A DNA stretch of 64,000 bases from Lacticaseibacillus jixianensis (GCF_003946485.1 NZ_RHOJ01000002.1:1-64000); one strand, 5' to 3'. Shown: positions 25,395 to 36,329, counted from the stretch's first letter. The notes: a model not told the origin generated them from the sequence alone. Made by a program: numbers and translations.

Positions 25395-26479
25395 AACGCT
25401 ATTTGATCCTTGAGGACGGCTCGGTGTTCCCAGGCGTTGGTTTCGGCGCCGAGACCGTCACGACCGGCGAGATTGTCTTCAACACCGGCATGAGCGGCTA
25501 CCAGGAGACCATCACCGATCAAAGCTATAACGGTCAGATCATCACCTTTACGTACCCCCTGATCGGCAACGCCGGCATCAACCGCGACGACTATGAAAGC
25601 ATCAACCCGACCGCCAAAGGGGTGGTGGTCCACGAGACCGCCCGGGTCACGGGCAACTGGCGGGCGCAAATGACGCTGGACGAATTTTTGCGGCGCAAGC
25701 ACATCCCCGGCATTGCCGGCATCGACACCCGCGCGCTGACCAAGCGCCTGCGGGAGGCGGGGACCATGAAGGCCAGTATCGTGGACGCCGCTGATGAACA
25801 CGCCTTTGATCAACTGCGGGCGCTGGTCCTGCCGAAGAATCAGGTCAGCCAGGTGGCGACCACGCAGGCGTACCCGGCGCCGGGCACCGGCAAGGACATC
25901 GTCGTGGTGGACTTCGGCCTCAAGCACAGCATCCTGCGTGAACTCTCCAAGCGGGAGTGCAACGTGACCGTCGTGCCGCCGACCATCACCGCCGCCGAGA
26001 TCCTCGAGCTGAATCCGGACGGGGTCATGCTGACCAACGGCCCCGGCGACCCGAAGGACGTGCCGGGCGCTTTGGACATGATCCGCGGGGTGGAAGGGCA
26101 CATCCCGATGTTCGGCATCTGCCTGGGCCACCAGCTGTTCGCCCTCGCGAACGGCGCCGACACCTTCAAAATGAAGTACGGCCACCGCGGCTTTAATCAC
26201 CCGGTGCGCGAAATCGCCACGGGCCGCATCGACTTCACCAGCCAGAACCACGGCTACGCGGTCGATCCGCAGTCGATCGACCCGGATCAGCTGATCGTGA
26301 CGCACGAGGAGATCAACGATCACACCGTCGAAGGACTGCGCCACCGGCTGTACCCGGCCTTTTCGGTGCAGTTCCACCCGGACGCCGCGCCTGGTCCACA
26401 CGACGCGGATCACCTGTTCGACGAATTCATGGAAATGATGGACGCCTTCGCGGCCAACAAAGGAGCGAGTCATGCCTAA
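25391..26479 (+). CDS. carA: Carbamoyl phosphate synthase small (glutaminase) subunit
   Basis: Hydrolyses glutamine and passes ammonia to CarB. The 362-residue protein has an N-terminal CarA domain ([23 protein letters not shown]) and a class I amidotransferase domain with the nucleophile in FGICLGHQ and [11 protein letters not shown]. It starts at GTG 25391 after AAGGAGGA. It overlaps pyrC by four and carB by eight bases. Because it sits in the pyr operon it is the pyrimidine-controlled copy (pyrAA in Bacillus naming). Confidence 0.97.
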   Translation: MKRYLILEDGSVFPGVGFGAETVTTGEIVFNTGMSGYQETITDQSYNGQIITFTYPLIGNAGINRDDYESINPTAKGVVVHETARVTGNWRAQMTLDEFLRRKHIPGIAGIDTRALTKRLREAGTMKASIVDAADEHAFDQLRALVLPKNQVSQVATTQAYPAPGTGKDIVVVDFGLKHSILRELSKRECNVTVVPPTITAAEILELNPDGVMLTNGPGDPKDVPGALDMIRGVEGHIPMFGICLGHQLFALANGADTFKMKYGHRGFNHPVREIATGRIDFTSQNHGYAVDPQSIDPDQLIVTHEEINDHTVEGLRHRLYPAFSVQFHPDAAPGPHDADHLFDEFMEMMDAFAANKGASHA

Positions 26480-29400
26480 GCGTACTGATATTCACAAAAT
26501 TCTCGTCATCGGGTCCGGCCCCATCATCATCGGCCAGGCCGCCGAGTTCGACTACTCGGGCACCCAGGCCTGCCTCGCGCTGCGCGAAGAAGGCTACGAG
26601 GTCGTACTGGTCAATTCCAACCCGGCGACGATCATGACGGACAAAGAGATCGCGGACAAGGTGTACATCGAGCCGCTAACGACCGAATTTGTCAGCCAGA
26701 TCCTGCGCAAGGAGCTGCCGGATGCCATCTTGCCAACCATTGGCGGGCAGATCGGGCTCAACCTGGCCATGGCCCTGGCGAATTCCGGCATCCTCGACGA
26801 GCTGCACATCGAGCTGCTGGGCACCAAACTCAGCGCCATCGACCAAGCCGAGGACCGCGAACTATTCAAGAACCTGATGCAAAAGCTGCACCAGCCGATC
26901 CCAGAATCCGCGATTGCCCACAACTTCGCCGAAGCCAAGCAGTTTGCCGAGTCCATCGGCTATCCGGTGATCATCCGGCCGGCCTTCACCATGGGCGGCA
27001 CCGGCGGCGGGATCGCCAAGACCGAAGCCGAGCTGCGCACCATCACCGAAAACGGCCTGAACCTCAGCCCGGTGACCCAGGTGCTAGTCGAGCGCTCGAT
27101 CGCCGGGTACAAGGAGATTGAATTTGAGGTGATGCGCGACGCGGCCGACAATGCGATCGTCGTCTGCAACATGGAGAACTTCGACCCGGTCGGCGTGCAC
27201 ACCGGCGATTCGGTGGTCTTCGCGCCGGTCCAGACCCTGACCGACAAGGAAGTGCAGATGCTGCGCGACGCCTCGCTCAAGATCATCCGCGCCTTGAAGA
27301 TCGAAGGCGGCTGCAACGTGCAGCTGGCGCTTGACCCGAATTCCTTTAAGTACTACGTGATCGAGGTCAACCCGCGGGTGTCGCGCTCGTCGGCGCTGGC
27401 CTCCAAGGCGACGGGCTATCCGATTGCCAAAATGGCCGCCAAGATCGCGGTGGGGCTGCACCTCGACGAGATCAAGAACCCGATCACGGATGCGACCTAC
27501 GCCGAGTTCGAGCCGATGCTGGATTACGTGGTCGCCAAGATCCCGCGCTTCCCGTTTGACAAGTTCGAGCACGGCGACCGGACGCTGGGGACCCAGATGA
27601 AAGCCACCGGCGAGGTCATGGCGATCGGCCGCAACATTGAAGAAGCACTGCTCAAGGCGGTCCGCGGCCTTGAGGTGGGGGCCACCCACCTTGCGCTGCC
27701 GGCGGCCAAGCAGCTGGCCGACGAGGCGCTGACGGCACTCATCGTCACCCCGACCGACATGCGCCTGTTTTACCTGGCGGAAGCGCTGCGCCGCGGCTTC
27801 ACCCTTGAGGAGCTGGCCGAGCTGTCCCACATCAACATCTTCTTCCTCGACAAGCTCAAGCACATCATCGAGATCGAGGATGACCTCAAGGCGCACCCCG
27901 GCGACCTGGACGTGCTCCGGCTGGCCAAGCAAAACGGCTTTGCCGACCAGGAAGTCGCCACGCTCTGGGGCCAGACCATGGACGCGGTGCGTGATCTGCG
28001 CCGCGAAAACCACCTGACCCCGGTCTACAAAATGGTCGACACCTGCGCCGGCGAATTTGCCTCCACCACGCCGTACTTTTACAGCACCTACGAAACTGAA
28101 ACCGAAAGCACCAAGAGCGGGCGCAAGAGTGTGCTCGTGCTGGGCTCTGGCCCGATCCGCATCGGCCAGGGTGTCGAGTTCGACTACGCCACGGTCCACT
28201 CCGTCAAGGCGATCCAAAAGGCGGGCTACGAGGCCATCATCATGAACTCGAACCCGGAAACCGTCTCCACCGACTTCTCGATTTCCGACAAGCTTTACTT
28301 TGAGCCGCTGACGATCGAAGACGTCCTGAACGTCATTGATCTGGAGCAGCCGCTGGGCGTCATCGTGCAGTTCGGTGGCCAGACCGCGATCAACCTGGCC
28401 GCGCCACTGGCCGCGCACGGCGTCAAGATCCTCGGCACCAGCCTGGACGACCTTGATGCCGCCGAGGACCGCGACCGCTTCGACGAGATCATCACCAAGC
28501 TGGCCATTCCTCAGCCGGTGGGGGATACCGCCACCGACAAGGCCGGCGCCATCGCGATCGGCGAGCGGATCGGCTACCCGGTCCTGGTGCGGCCAAGCTA
28601 CGTGCTCGGCGGCCGGGCGATGGAGATCGTGCATTCGACGGCGGAGCTGGCCGATTACATCGACCGGGCGGTATCCGTGTCGAATGACCACCCCGTGCTC
28701 ATCGACCAGTACCTCGTGGGCAAGGAATGCGAAGTGGATGCCATCTGCGACGGGGACACCGTCGTGATCCCAGGCATCATGGAACACATCGAGCGCGCCG
28801 GCGTGCACAGCGGCGATTCAATGGCGGTTTACCCGCCGCAGGACTTCAGCCAGCAGATCCAAGGGCAGATCGAGCGCTACACGATCGCTTTGGCGCACGC
28901 CCTGCACTGCGTCGGCATCATGAACATCCAGTTCATCGTGCACGACGGCCAGGTCTACGTGATCGAGGTCAACCCGCGCGCCAGCCGCACGGTGCCATTT
29001 TTGAGCAAGGTCACCGACATCGCCATGGCGCAGCTGGCCACCCAGGCCATCCTCGGGCGCAAGCTCAAGGACTTGGGCTTTGCAAGCGGCCTGCAGCCGC
29101 TGCGCAAAGGGGTGCACGTCAAGGCCCCCGTCTTCAGCTTCTCCAAGCTGAACGACGTCGACAGCACGCTGGGGCCGGAAATGAAGTCGACCGGTGAGGT
29201 GATGGGCTCGGACAGCACGCTGGAAAAAGCGTTGTACAAGGCCTTTGAAGCCAGTCACACCCACCTGCCGGCGCACGGGATCGCACTGTTCACTGTGGCC
29301 GATCCGGACAAGCCCGAAGCGGTGGCGCTGGCCAAGCGCTTCCGCGAGGTCGGCTACCAGATCGATGCGACCGCCGGCACGGCAGAGGCACTGCGGGCCG

Positions 29401-29651
29401 CCGGGGTGCGGACGAAGGTGATCGCTAAGCTCGGCGAAAGCGGTGAGGACGCCATTTTGGACGCCATCGCCGAACGCAAGCTGCAGCTGGTGATCAACAC
29501 CACCAGCCAGGACAAGGCGACGACCAGCGACGGCTACCGGATCCGGCAGGCCGCGATCATGCACGGGGTGCCACTGATGACCAGCCTGGACACTGCGCGC
29601 GCCATCGTGCAGGTGCTCGAATCCCGCGCCTTCACCACCCAGCCACTGTAG
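26472..29651 (+). CDS. carB: Carbamoyl phosphate synthase large subunit
   Basis: Makes carbamoyl phosphate from ammonia, bicarbonate and two ATP. The 1059-residue protein shows internal duplication. The two halves start with [20 protein letters not shown] and [20 protein letters not shown], each followed by an ATP-grasp domain with IEVNPR(V/A)SR. The C-terminal MGS-like allosteric domain (about 930-1059) is complete. It overlaps carA by eight bases and precedes pyrF by eight. The length is typical of the Firmicute PyrAB type. Confidence 0.98.
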   Translation: MPKRTDIHKILVIGSGPIIIGQAAEFDYSGTQACLALREEGYEVVLVNSNPATIMTDKEIADKVYIEPLTTEFVSQILRKELPDAILPTIGGQIGLNLAMALANSGILDELHIELLGTKLSAIDQAEDRELFKNLMQKLHQPIPESAIAHNFAEAKQFAESIGYPVIIRPAFTMGGTGGGIAKTEAELRTITENGLNLSPVTQVLVERSIAGYKEIEFEVMRDAADNAIVVCNMENFDPVGVHTGDSVVFAPVQTLTDKEVQMLRDASLKIIRALKIEGGCNVQLALDPNSFKYYVIEVNPRVSRSSALASKATGYPIAKMAAKIAVGLHLDEIKNPITDATYAEFEPMLDYVVAKIPRFPFDKFEHGDRTLGTQMKATGEVMAIGRNIEEALLKAVRGLEVGATHLALPAAKQLADEALTALIVTPTDMRLFYLAEALRRGFTLEELAELSHINIFFLDKLKHIIEIEDDLKAHPGDLDVLRLAKQNGFADQEVATLWGQTMDAVRDLRRENHLTPVYKMVDTCAGEFASTTPYFYSTYETETESTKSGRKSVLVLGSGPIRIGQGVEFDYATVHSVKAIQKAGYEAIIMNSNPETVSTDFSISDKLYFEPLTIEDVLNVIDLEQPLGVIVQFGGQTAINLAAPLAAHGVKILGTSLDDLDAAEDRDRFDEIITKLAIPQPVGDTATDKAGAIAIGERIGYPVLVRPSYVLGGRAMEIVHSTAELADYIDRAVSVSNDHPVLIDQYLVGKECEVDAICDGDTVVIPGIMEHIERAGVHSGDSMAVYPPQDFSQQIQGQIERYTIALAHALHCVGIMNIQFIVHDGQVYVIEVNPRASRTVPFLSKVTDIAMAQLATQAILGRKLKDLGFASGLQPLRKGVHVKAPVFSFSKLNDVDSTLGPEMKSTGEVMGSDSTLEKALYKAFEASHTHLPAHGIALFTVADPDKPEAVALAKRFREVGYQIDATAGTAEALRAAGVRTKVIAKLGESGEDAILDAIAERKLQLVINTTSQDKATTSDGYRIRQAAIMHGVPLMTSLDTARAIVQVLESRAFTTQPL

Positions 29652-29659
29652 GAGGAAGC

Positions 29660-30379
29660 ATGTCACCAATCATTGCACTGGATTTTCCCACCATCGAGGA
29701 AACGACGGCCTTTCTTGAGCGCTTCAAAGGCGTACGGCCGCTGACCGTCAAAATCGGCATGGAGCTGTTCTACGGCGTTGGCCCCCGCGCGGTCGGGGAC
29801 GTAATGCTTCAGGGCGGCGTCAAGGTCTTCCTCGACTTAAAACTCCACGACATTCCGCACACCGTCGAGCGAGCGGCGTATCAAATCGGCCGCATGGGGG
29901 TTCAGCTGACCACGGCGCACGCGGCGGGGGGCAGCGCGATGCTGGCGGCCGCCAAGCGCGGTTTGCTCGCCGGCGCGGCCGCAGCCGGCTTTCCCGCCCC
30001 GAAGCTGCTCGCCATCACGCAGCTGACGTCGACTTCAGCCGCCATGATGCACACCGAGCTGCAGATCCCGGGTCCCGTTGCCGATTCGGTGCAGCACTTG
30101 GCGGCGGTCGCCCAAAGCGCTGGGGCAGACGGCGTCGTCGCCAGCGCGCAGGAGGCCCCACTGATCCGCGCCATCACCCGGCCGGACTTTCTGATTGTCA
30201 CGCCAGGCATTCGGCCAGCTGGCAGCGAAAAAGGCGACCAAGTCCGCACCACCACGCCGGCGCAGGCCGCGCAGCTCGGCAGCTCGGCGCTCGTGGTGGG
30301 GCGGCCGATCACCCAGGCCGCTGATCCGGTGGCGGTGTACCAGCAGATCGATCAAGAATGGAGGCAAGCAAATGACTGA
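29660..30379 (+). CDS. pyrF: Orotidine 5'-phosphate decarboxylase
   Basis: Final step to UMP. The 239-residue TIM barrel has FLDLKLHDIPHTV with the catalytic Lys/Asp tetrad motif, and a phosphate-binding C-terminal GRPITQAADPVA. The start ATG 29660 follows TAGGAGGA, eight bases after carB. It overlaps pyrE by eight bases. Confidence 0.97.
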   Translation: MSPIIALDFPTIEETTAFLERFKGVRPLTVKIGMELFYGVGPRAVGDVMLQGGVKVFLDLKLHDIPHTVERAAYQIGRMGVQLTTAHAAGGSAMLAAAKRGLLAGAAAAGFPAPKLLAITQLTSTSAAMMHTELQIPGPVADSVQHLAAVAQSAGADGVVASAQEAPLIRAITRPDFLIVTPGIRPAGSEKGDQVRTTTPAQAAQLGSSALVVGRPITQAADPVAVYQQIDQEWRQAND

Positions 30380-31004
30380 ACTTGAAACAACGATCGCCAC
30401 CGACCTGCTGACGATCGGGGCGGTGACGCTGCGGCCGAAGGATCCGTTTACCTGGGCCAGCGGCATTCACAGCCCGATTTACACCGATAACCGGCTCACG
30501 ATCTCGTATCCGGCGGTGCGCACGCGCATCGCGGACGGCCTGGCCCAGTTGATCAAGGCGCAGTACCCGGACGTGCAGGTGATCGGCGGCGTCGCCACGG
30601 CAGGCATCCCGCACGCCGCGCTGGTCGCCGAGCGCTTAAACCTGCCTCTGGTCTACGTCCGCAGCAAGCCCAAGGACCACGGCCAGGGGCGGCAGATCGA
30701 AGGCAAGCTCGCCAAAGGCGCTAAGCTGGTGCTGATCGACGACCTGCTGAGCACCGGCGGGTCGGTGCTTCAGGCGGCCGCGGCGGCGCGGCGTGAAGGG
30801 GCCGCCGTGATCGGGGTGGCGGCAATTTTTAGCTACCAACTGCCGGCGTTGACGGCCAATTTTGCCGCGGCGAAGACCCGGTTCGCCACGCTGACTAACT
30901 ACACCACGCTGATCCAGACGGCGCAGGCGCAGGGCCAAATCGACGCCGCCGAACTGGCCATGCTGCACGCCTGGCGCAAGGACCCGGCGCACTGGCAGGC
31001 TTGA
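30372..31004 (+). CDS. pyrE: Orotate phosphoribosyltransferase
   Basis: Adds PRPP to orotate, giving OMP. The 210-residue protein has the PRPP-binding LVLIDDLLSTGGSVLQAAAA, the catalytic-loop region around RSKPKDHGQGRQIEG and the N-terminal SGIHSPIYTDNR. The start ATG 30372 follows GGAGGCAAG inside the end of pyrF. Confidence 0.97.
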   Translation: MTELETTIATDLLTIGAVTLRPKDPFTWASGIHSPIYTDNRLTISYPAVRTRIADGLAQLIKAQYPDVQVIGGVATAGIPHAALVAERLNLPLVYVRSKPKDHGQGRQIEGKLAKGAKLVLIDDLLSTGGSVLQAAAAARREGAAVIGVAAIFSYQLPALTANFAAAKTRFATLTNYTTLIQTAQAQGQIDAAELAMLHAWRKDPAHWQA

Positions 31005-31048
31005 CTTAATTTGCACTGATCACAAGCTGAGAAAAGGAAGCGTATCGC

Positions 31049-31990
31049 ATGTTGTCTCTTGCAACCGAAATTGCCGGCCGCTACTTTGCGTCTTGCCTGA
31101 TGAACGCGGCGGGGATCCGCTGCCAGTCGCGCCGCGATCTCGACGCCCTGGTGCAGTCAAGCGCCGGCGCTTACGTCACGAAAAGCGCGACCCCCGCGCC
31201 GCGTTCGGGCAATCCCGCGCCGCGCATGGCCACGTTCCCCAACGGGAGCTTCAATTCCATGGGCCTGCCCAACAACGGGCTGGCCTATTACCTCGACTAC
31301 GTGCTGGCCGATGAACAAAAGCGCCCGGGCAAAACCAACTTCCTGTCGCTGGCCGGCACGAGCCTAGCCGATAACCTCGCCATGCTGCACCAGATCAACG
31401 ATTCGGCCTACACCGGGTTCGTGGAACTGAACCTGTCGTGTCCCAATGTGCCGGGCCACCCGCAAACCGGGTACGATTTCGAGGCGACCAGGCAGACGCT
31501 GGAAGCGGTCTTTGACTTCTACCAGAAGCCGCTGGGCGTCAAGCTGCCGCCGTATTTTGACCTGGCCCACTTCGATGCGATCGCGGCCGTGCTCAACCAG
31601 TTCCCGCTGAGCTTCGTCACCACGATCAACAGCGTCGGCAACGGCCTGCTCGTCAACGTCGAAACTGAAACGGTCGTCATTAAGCCCAAGGGCGGCTTTG
31701 GCGGCATTGGCGGGGCCAGCGTGAAGCCAACCGCGCTGGCCAACGTACGGGCCCTCTCGCAGCGGCTGAACCCCGCCATTGCGGTGATCGGCGTGGGCGG
31801 CATCATGAGCGGCAAAGACGCCTTTGAACATATTTTGTGCGGCGCGTCGATGCTGCAGATCGGCACCCAGTTCGGCTACGAAGGCGTGGCCGTGTTCGAA
31901 CGGATCGCCAAGGAGCTGGGCGACATCATGCTGCTGAAGGGCTATTCCAGCATTGACGACTTTCGCGGCAAGCTCAAAACGCTCGCCTGA
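31049..31990 (+). CDS. pyrD: Dihydroorotate dehydrogenase, class 1A
   Basis: Cytosolic FMN enzyme oxidising dihydroorotate to orotate. The 313-residue size, MNAAGIRC near the N-terminus, the active-site loop ELNLSCPNVPGHPQTGYDF with the catalytic Cys, and GGVGG-type phosphate binding (IGVGGIMSG) fit class 1A, which uses fumarate as electron acceptor. No pyrK lies nearby, which argues against the NAD-linked class 1B. It is the last operon gene, 44 bases after pyrE, and ends before a bidirectional terminator. Confidence 0.94.
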   Translation: MLSLATEIAGRYFASCLMNAAGIRCQSRRDLDALVQSSAGAYVTKSATPAPRSGNPAPRMATFPNGSFNSMGLPNNGLAYYLDYVLADEQKRPGKTNFLSLAGTSLADNLAMLHQINDSAYTGFVELNLSCPNVPGHPQTGYDFEATRQTLEAVFDFYQKPLGVKLPPYFDLAHFDAIAAVLNQFPLSFVTTINSVGNGLLVNVETETVVIKPKGGFGGIGGASVKPTALANVRALSQRLNPAIAVIGVGGIMSGKDAFEHILCGASMLQIGTQFGYEGVAVFERIAKELGDIMLLKGYSSIDDFRGKLKTLA

Positions 31991-32036
31991 CGGATCAAGC
32001 GGCCCGCAGCAGTGCGGGTTGGCACTACCGCAGACG

Positions 32037-32078
32037 CAAAAAAGCGGCACCCCAGAATTACTCTGGGGTGCCGCTTTT
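32037..32078 (+). terminator. Bidirectional terminator between pyrD and rqcH
   Basis: Perfect stem AAAGCGGCACCCCAGA with its complement TCTGGGGTGCCGCTTT, flanked by A-run and T-run, so it can end the pyr operon (+) and rqcH (-). Confidence 0.92.
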
Positions 32079-32091
32079 GAGTGGGAGCCCG

Positions 32092-33786
32092 CTAGATTGT
32101 GGGCTGATGGCGCAGCCGCTCGACGACTGCCTCATCCGGCGTCACGACCACCGTGCGCTGGCCCTCGTACACCACAAACCCCGGCTTTGCGCCGTTCGGC
32201 TTGCGGATCTTCTTGACCTCGATCCAATCGACCTGGACGTTCGCCGAGGCGCGGCTCTTGGAGAAGTAGGCCGCAAGCATCGCCGCCTCCAGCAGCGTCT
32301 TCTCGCTGGGCCGCGCCGCATCGATGATCACGTGCGAGCCAGGGACGTCCTTGGCGTGCAGCCAGATATCGGTTTTGGCGGCCTTGTGCAGGGTGAGCTG
32401 GTCGTTTTGCAGGTTATTTTTGCCGACCCAGATCTTCGTGCCATCAGAGGCGTAGAACTGCTCCGGCTGGGCAATCTTGTGCTTAGGGGCCTTCTTGCCT
32501 TGCTTGTGGGCCTTGAGGTAGCCGCCTTCCTGCAGCTCCGTGCGGATGTCGGCCAGGTCCTTGGGGCTGGCGATCTCGATCTGCGTCATGATGCCGGTCA
32601 GGTAGTCGAGTTCACTCTGGTTCTGGGCCATCTGCTCGTTGACGTAGGCCACGGCGTTGCGGAGCTTTTGGTAACGCGAAAAGTACTTCTGGGCGTTTTT
32701 CGACGGCGACAGCTGGTTGGACAGGCTGATCTTCAGCGGCTTCATGGCGTCGTAAAAATTAGGCAGGGTAACGCTGGTATCGCCGCGCTTGACCTGGGCC
32801 AGGTAGGTGGTGAGGATCTCGCCGCGGATCCGGTACTCGTCGGCTTGCTCGGTGTCCTTGAGGGTCTGCTGCAGCTTCTTTTGCTTCTTCTCGTCGCGCT
32901 CGATCAGCGTCTTCAGCGGCCGAATCAGGTTGTCGCCCTGCGTGCGGACCCGGTCGTGCTCGGCCTTTTGCGCGTAAAAGGCGTCCAGCATTTCACTGAG
33001 CGAGCCAAACGTTTGCGCCTGGCCCTCGTGCGTCTGGTAGGGCAGGGCGGAGAAGCTCACCTTGGCCCCCGTCGTGATGGTGGGCCGCGGGTGGTCGAGC
33101 TGGGCGAAGAAGTCATCCCAGGCTTCGTCAGGATCACTGGCCGCTAGCCTGGCCGCCAGTTCCTTGGCCGAATCGCCGGCCAGGCCCTGATAGTGGCGCT
33201 GGAGCAGCTGGGCGAGCGGCACGTCCGGGGTCTTCATCAGCTCGCGGTAGCCGCGGGTGTCATCCGTGAACGGGTCCACCTTGTCCTGCGCGGGTGCCGG
33301 CACGTAGGTTGCGCCGGGCAGGAGGGTGCGAAACCGGTCCTGGTCCGGCCCCACGTGGCGGATCAGGTCAATGATCTTGCCTGTTTTCAGGTTGACCAGG
33401 GTGAGGTTCGAGTGCCGGGCCATGATCTCGACCACCAGGCGCAGGCTCAGATCGTCGCCTAATTCGTCCCGGGTCGAAAAGTCCAGGTGGAGGACCCGGT
33501 CGTTTTTCACCTGGGTCAGGGCCTGCAAGGTGGCGCTGGCGAGGTACTTGCGCAGCGTCATCGTGAAGTTCGTGGGGACCTTGGGATTTTCGTAGGGGAT
33601 CTGGGTGATCTGCACCCGGGCGAACTGGGGATTGGCCGACAGCAGCAGTGGCCAATTCTTCCGGTTCGCCCGAATGGTCAAGATGACCTCGTTATTGTAT
33701 GGTTGGGTGATTTTATTGACGCGGCCGCCCACCAACGGCTGCAGTTCTTTCGCCATGGCATGCGTGAATAAGCCGTCAAATGACAT
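32092..33786 (-). CDS. rqcH: Ribosome quality control factor RqcH / fibronectin-binding NFACT protein
   Basis: NFACT-family protein that binds obstructed 50S subunits and adds C-terminal alanine tails to stalled peptides. It was earlier annotated as fibronectin-binding protein FbpA. The 564-residue protein has the NFACT-N domain (MSFDGLFTHAMAKELQ), a central coiled coil with helix-hairpin-helix (about 250-430), and the NFACT-R domain (FYASDGTKIWVGKNN, DIWLHAKDVPGSHVII). No signal peptide is present, so a cytoplasmic quality-control role is favoured. The start ATG 33786 follows AGAGG. Confidence 0.93.
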   Translation of the reverse strand: MSFDGLFTHAMAKELQPLVGGRVNKITQPYNNEVILTIRANRKNWPLLLSANPQFARVQITQIPYENPKVPTNFTMTLRKYLASATLQALTQVKNDRVLHLDFSTRDELGDDLSLRLVVEIMARHSNLTLVNLKTGKIIDLIRHVGPDQDRFRTLLPGATYVPAPAQDKVDPFTDDTRGYRELMKTPDVPLAQLLQRHYQGLAGDSAKELAARLAASDPDEAWDDFFAQLDHPRPTITTGAKVSFSALPYQTHEGQAQTFGSLSEMLDAFYAQKAEHDRVRTQGDNLIRPLKTLIERDEKKQKKLQQTLKDTEQADEYRIRGEILTTYLAQVKRGDTSVTLPNFYDAMKPLKISLSNQLSPSKNAQKYFSRYQKLRNAVAYVNEQMAQNQSELDYLTGIMTQIEIASPKDLADIRTELQEGGYLKAHKQGKKAPKHKIAQPEQFYASDGTKIWVGKNNLQNDQLTLHKAAKTDIWLHAKDVPGSHVIIDAARPSEKTLLEAAMLAAYFSKSRASANVQVDWIEVKKIRKPNGAKPGFVVYEGQRTVVVTPDEAVVERLRHQPTI

Positions 33787-33945
33787 CGCAAACCTCTTTT
33801 CTGCCCGCTCGGGGCCGCCAATTGCTGTCCTTTATTCTACCGGTTTTCTAGGCCCGACGCAAAGCGCCACCGCGCGTTATTCTTCTAAAATAAGACATAA
33901 AATGTTATGCTGTTCTAAGCAAATTCAGAAAAGTGGGTGTAGCAA

Positions 33946-34818
33946 ATGAAGATCGCCGTCGTGACCGACAGCACCGCATACTTATCCGATCAGCAGATCG
34001 CGGCCAATCACATCAAGATCGTGCCGATCCCCGTTATCCTGGACGGCACCGTGTACGACGAAGGCAAGGACATCACCACTGCCGAGTACTACGCAAAATT
34101 GCGAACCGCTAAGACGTTCCCCAGCACATCTCAGCCGCCGTTGGGCGAGGTGCTGAAGCTATACGAAAACCTGGCCAACGAAGGCTACGACACCATCATC
34201 TCCATCCACCTGGCCAGCACGATCTCCGGGTTCGTGGAGACGCTGCGCGCGGCCGTCGCCGACTTCAAGCCGGCCCACGTCATCGTGTACGATTCCCAGA
34301 TCACGGTGATCCTGATGGGCGAGCTGGTCCTGACCGCGGCACAAATGGCGGCGGCCGGGGCCACCCCGGACGAGATCATGGCAACGCTTGACCAGCTGCG
34401 GGCCACGATGGGCGAGTACTTCATCGTCAACGACCTCCAGAACCTGGTGCGCGGCGGGCGCCTGAGCAACGCGGCCGGGTTCATCGGCGGCATGCTGAAG
34501 ATCAAGCCGCTGTTGACCTTCGACGACGATTCGCACAAGATCGTCGCCTTTGAGAAGGTGCGTTCACTCAAAAAGGCCTACTCGCGCGTCGAGGAACTGT
34601 TCGCCGCTGAGCTGGCAAAAGTCGACTACCCGGTCAAGGCCTGGGTCATCCACGCCAACGACCCCGAAGCGGCCGCGGCGTGGCAAGCCGACCTGGAGGC
34701 AAAATTCCTGCAGGTGGCTTTTGCCCAGTCCTACTTTGGGCCGGTCATCGGCACTCACCTGGGCGAGAAGGCCATCGCGGTGGCCTGGATCCAGAACCGT
34801 GCCCGCAGCGCGAAGTAA
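33946..34818 (+). CDS. DegV family fatty-acid-binding protein
   Basis: A 290-residue DegV protein, a two-domain fatty acid binder. Some members act as FakB, delivering exogenous fatty acids to the FakA kinase. It has the opening VTDSTAYLS, the fatty-acid-site region (SIHLASTISGF, VYDSQ) and VRGGRLSN. No fakA is in the window. It is monocistronic: preceded by a 160-base gap with a TGTTATGCT extended -10 element near 33904 and followed by a terminator. Confidence 0.9.
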   Translation: MKIAVVTDSTAYLSDQQIAANHIKIVPIPVILDGTVYDEGKDITTAEYYAKLRTAKTFPSTSQPPLGEVLKLYENLANEGYDTIISIHLASTISGFVETLRAAVADFKPAHVIVYDSQITVILMGELVLTAAQMAAAGATPDEIMATLDQLRATMGEYFIVNDLQNLVRGGRLSNAAGFIGGMLKIKPLLTFDDDSHKIVAFEKVRSLKKAYSRVEELFAAELAKVDYPVKAWVIHANDPEAAAAWQADLEAKFLQVAFAQSYFGPVIGTHLGEKAIAVAWIQNRARSAK

Positions 34819-34823
34819 TCCCG

Positions 34824-34856
34824 AGCCAGTCGTTAATTCGGCTGGTTTTTTGGTAT
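34824..34856 (+). terminator. Intrinsic terminator after the DegV gene
   Basis: GAGCCAG against CTGGTT around TCGTTAATTCGG, followed by six T. Confidence 0.7.
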
Positions 34857-34870
34857 CATGGTAAGTAGAC

Positions 34871-34884
34871 TAACGCTTGCGTTA
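34871..34884 (+). promoter_or_regulatory. Inverted repeat before the Nudix cluster
   Basis: TAACGC-TT-GCGTTA, perfect arms, 27 bases before the Nudix start and just downstream of a TAGACT -10-like box (34866-34871). It is placed like an operator; the cognate regulator is unknown. Confidence 0.45.
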
Positions 34885-34910
34885 AATTCAGTTCACTAAG
34901 CGAGGCAATT

Positions 34911-35477
34911 ATGTTTATTCAACCATCACCGCAAAAGGGCCGGATCCTGGCGGCCACCAAGGCTTATCATGGGTACATCTTTGACGTTATTCAGCAGACC
35001 ATTGCCACACCGGACGGGCTCACGGTCGAGCGCGACTTGATCAAGCACGCCCCGGCCGTCGCCATGCTGGCGCTGACCCCGACCGATCAGGTGCTGATCA
35101 ACCGCGAATACCGCGTGGGCATCAACGCCGAATCTTTCGCGCTGCCGGCCGGGCTCATGAACCCCGGTGAGGACCCCGTGCAGGCCGCGCGCCGCGAGCT
35201 GGAGGAGGAAACGGGCTACGCCGCCCTGGCGCTGCAGGAAATGTGTGCGATTCGCTCCAGTGAAGGCATGACCGACGAGCTGGTGCACTTGATGCTGGCC
35301 CGCATCGATCCGGCGAAGCGCACCGCAACCCACTTCGACCAGGACGAGTTCGTCACCAGCCAGCTGGTGCCCCTGGCTGAGGTCGTCGCCGCCGTGAAGG
35401 ACGGGCGCATCGCCTCCGCCCAGAGCGTAGGGGCAATCAGCTACTACGAGGCATTCATCAAAGGAGCACACCAATGA
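34911..35477 (+). CDS. Nudix hydrolase, ADP-ribose pyrophosphatase type
   Basis: Hydrolyses nucleoside diphosphates linked to another moiety; the closest type is ADP-ribose pyrophosphatase (NudF). The 188-residue protein has a complete Nudix box (GLMNPGEDPVQAARRELEEE then TGY) near residues 83-105, an upstream INREYRVGI strand and an RSSEGMTDE loop. The start ATG 34911 follows AAGCGAGG. Its stop overlaps the HAD gene by four bases, so the two are translated together. Confidence 0.9.
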   Translation: MFIQPSPQKGRILAATKAYHGYIFDVIQQTIATPDGLTVERDLIKHAPAVAMLALTPTDQVLINREYRVGINAESFALPAGLMNPGEDPVQAARRELEEETGYAALALQEMCAIRSSEGMTDELVHLMLARIDPAKRTATHFDQDEFVTSQLVPLAEVVAAVKDGRIASAQSVGAISYYEAFIKGAHQ

Positions 35478-36283
35478 GTTTAAAAGACGTCAAACTGATC
35501 GCCACCGACATGGACCACACGCTGCTCACCGAGGCCAGCACGCTGCCGCCGCGCTTTGAAGAGCGGCTTGACGCGCTGGCGGAGCTTGGGATCCAGTTCG
35601 GCATCGCCAGCGGCCGCCCGCTGTACACCCTCCAGGACCTGTTCCCGCAGCACTACCAGCAGCTGGCGCTGATCGCCGATAACGGCGGGGTGATCAGCTA
35701 TCGCGGCAAGATCATCGCCAAAACGCTGATGCCAGTGGCAACGGTGCAGGAAATGGTGCGCGTCATCCGCGACGAAACCGACGGGCTGCCCTTGATCTGC
35801 GGGCTGACCAGCGCGGTCGGGCAGGCCACGGACCGCAAGTACGACGCGGTGTACCGGGAATTCTACCACCAACTTGATTACCTGGAGGATCTGACCGCTT
35901 GGACCGGCGAGGCCGATAAGGTGACCATCTACCTGCCAGGCGGCGACGCCCGCGCCGTGTTTGAGGACGTGATCCAGCCGCGCTTTGGCCAGCAGTTCTC
36001 GGTCGCCGTGTCCGGCCCAGTTTGGATCGACATTATGATGCCCGGCATCGACAAGGGCAACGGGATGCGCGCCATCGGCCAGCAGATGGGCATCACGTCC
36101 GACCAGATGATGGCCTTTGGCGACAATTTCAACGACGCGGAGATGCTGCAAACGGTCAAGTACAGCTACCTCGTCCAGAACTTCGCCCCGGGCATGGAGC
36201 AGTACGCCACCTATCGCACCGGCAGCAACGAGGCATACGGCGTGGTCCAGGTCCTCGATCAGGTCATCGCCGCCCATCAGTGA
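35474..36283 (+). CDS. Cof-type HAD hydrolase (sugar phosphate phosphatase family)
   Basis: A 269-residue haloacid dehalogenase phosphatase with a C2 cap. Motif I is DMDHTLL with the nucleophilic Asp, motif II is ASGRP, motif III Lys lies in DKGNGM, and motif IV is GDNFNDAEML. Members dephosphorylate sugar phosphates, FMN or pyridoxal phosphate, and the substrate cannot be read from sequence. It overlaps the Nudix gene by four bases and precedes the acetyltransferase gene by 46. Confidence 0.92.
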   Translation: MSLKDVKLIATDMDHTLLTEASTLPPRFEERLDALAELGIQFGIASGRPLYTLQDLFPQHYQQLALIADNGGVISYRGKIIAKTLMPVATVQEMVRVIRDETDGLPLICGLTSAVGQATDRKYDAVYREFYHQLDYLEDLTAWTGEADKVTIYLPGGDARAVFEDVIQPRFGQQFSVAVSGPVWIDIMMPGIDKGNGMRAIGQQMGITSDQMMAFGDNFNDAEMLQTVKYSYLVQNFAPGMEQYATYRTGSNEAYGVVQVLDQVIAAHQ

Positions 36284-36329
36284 CGCCGCGCATCAAGCAG
36301 GGATTTTTCAGCAAAAGTGAGGCAAATTC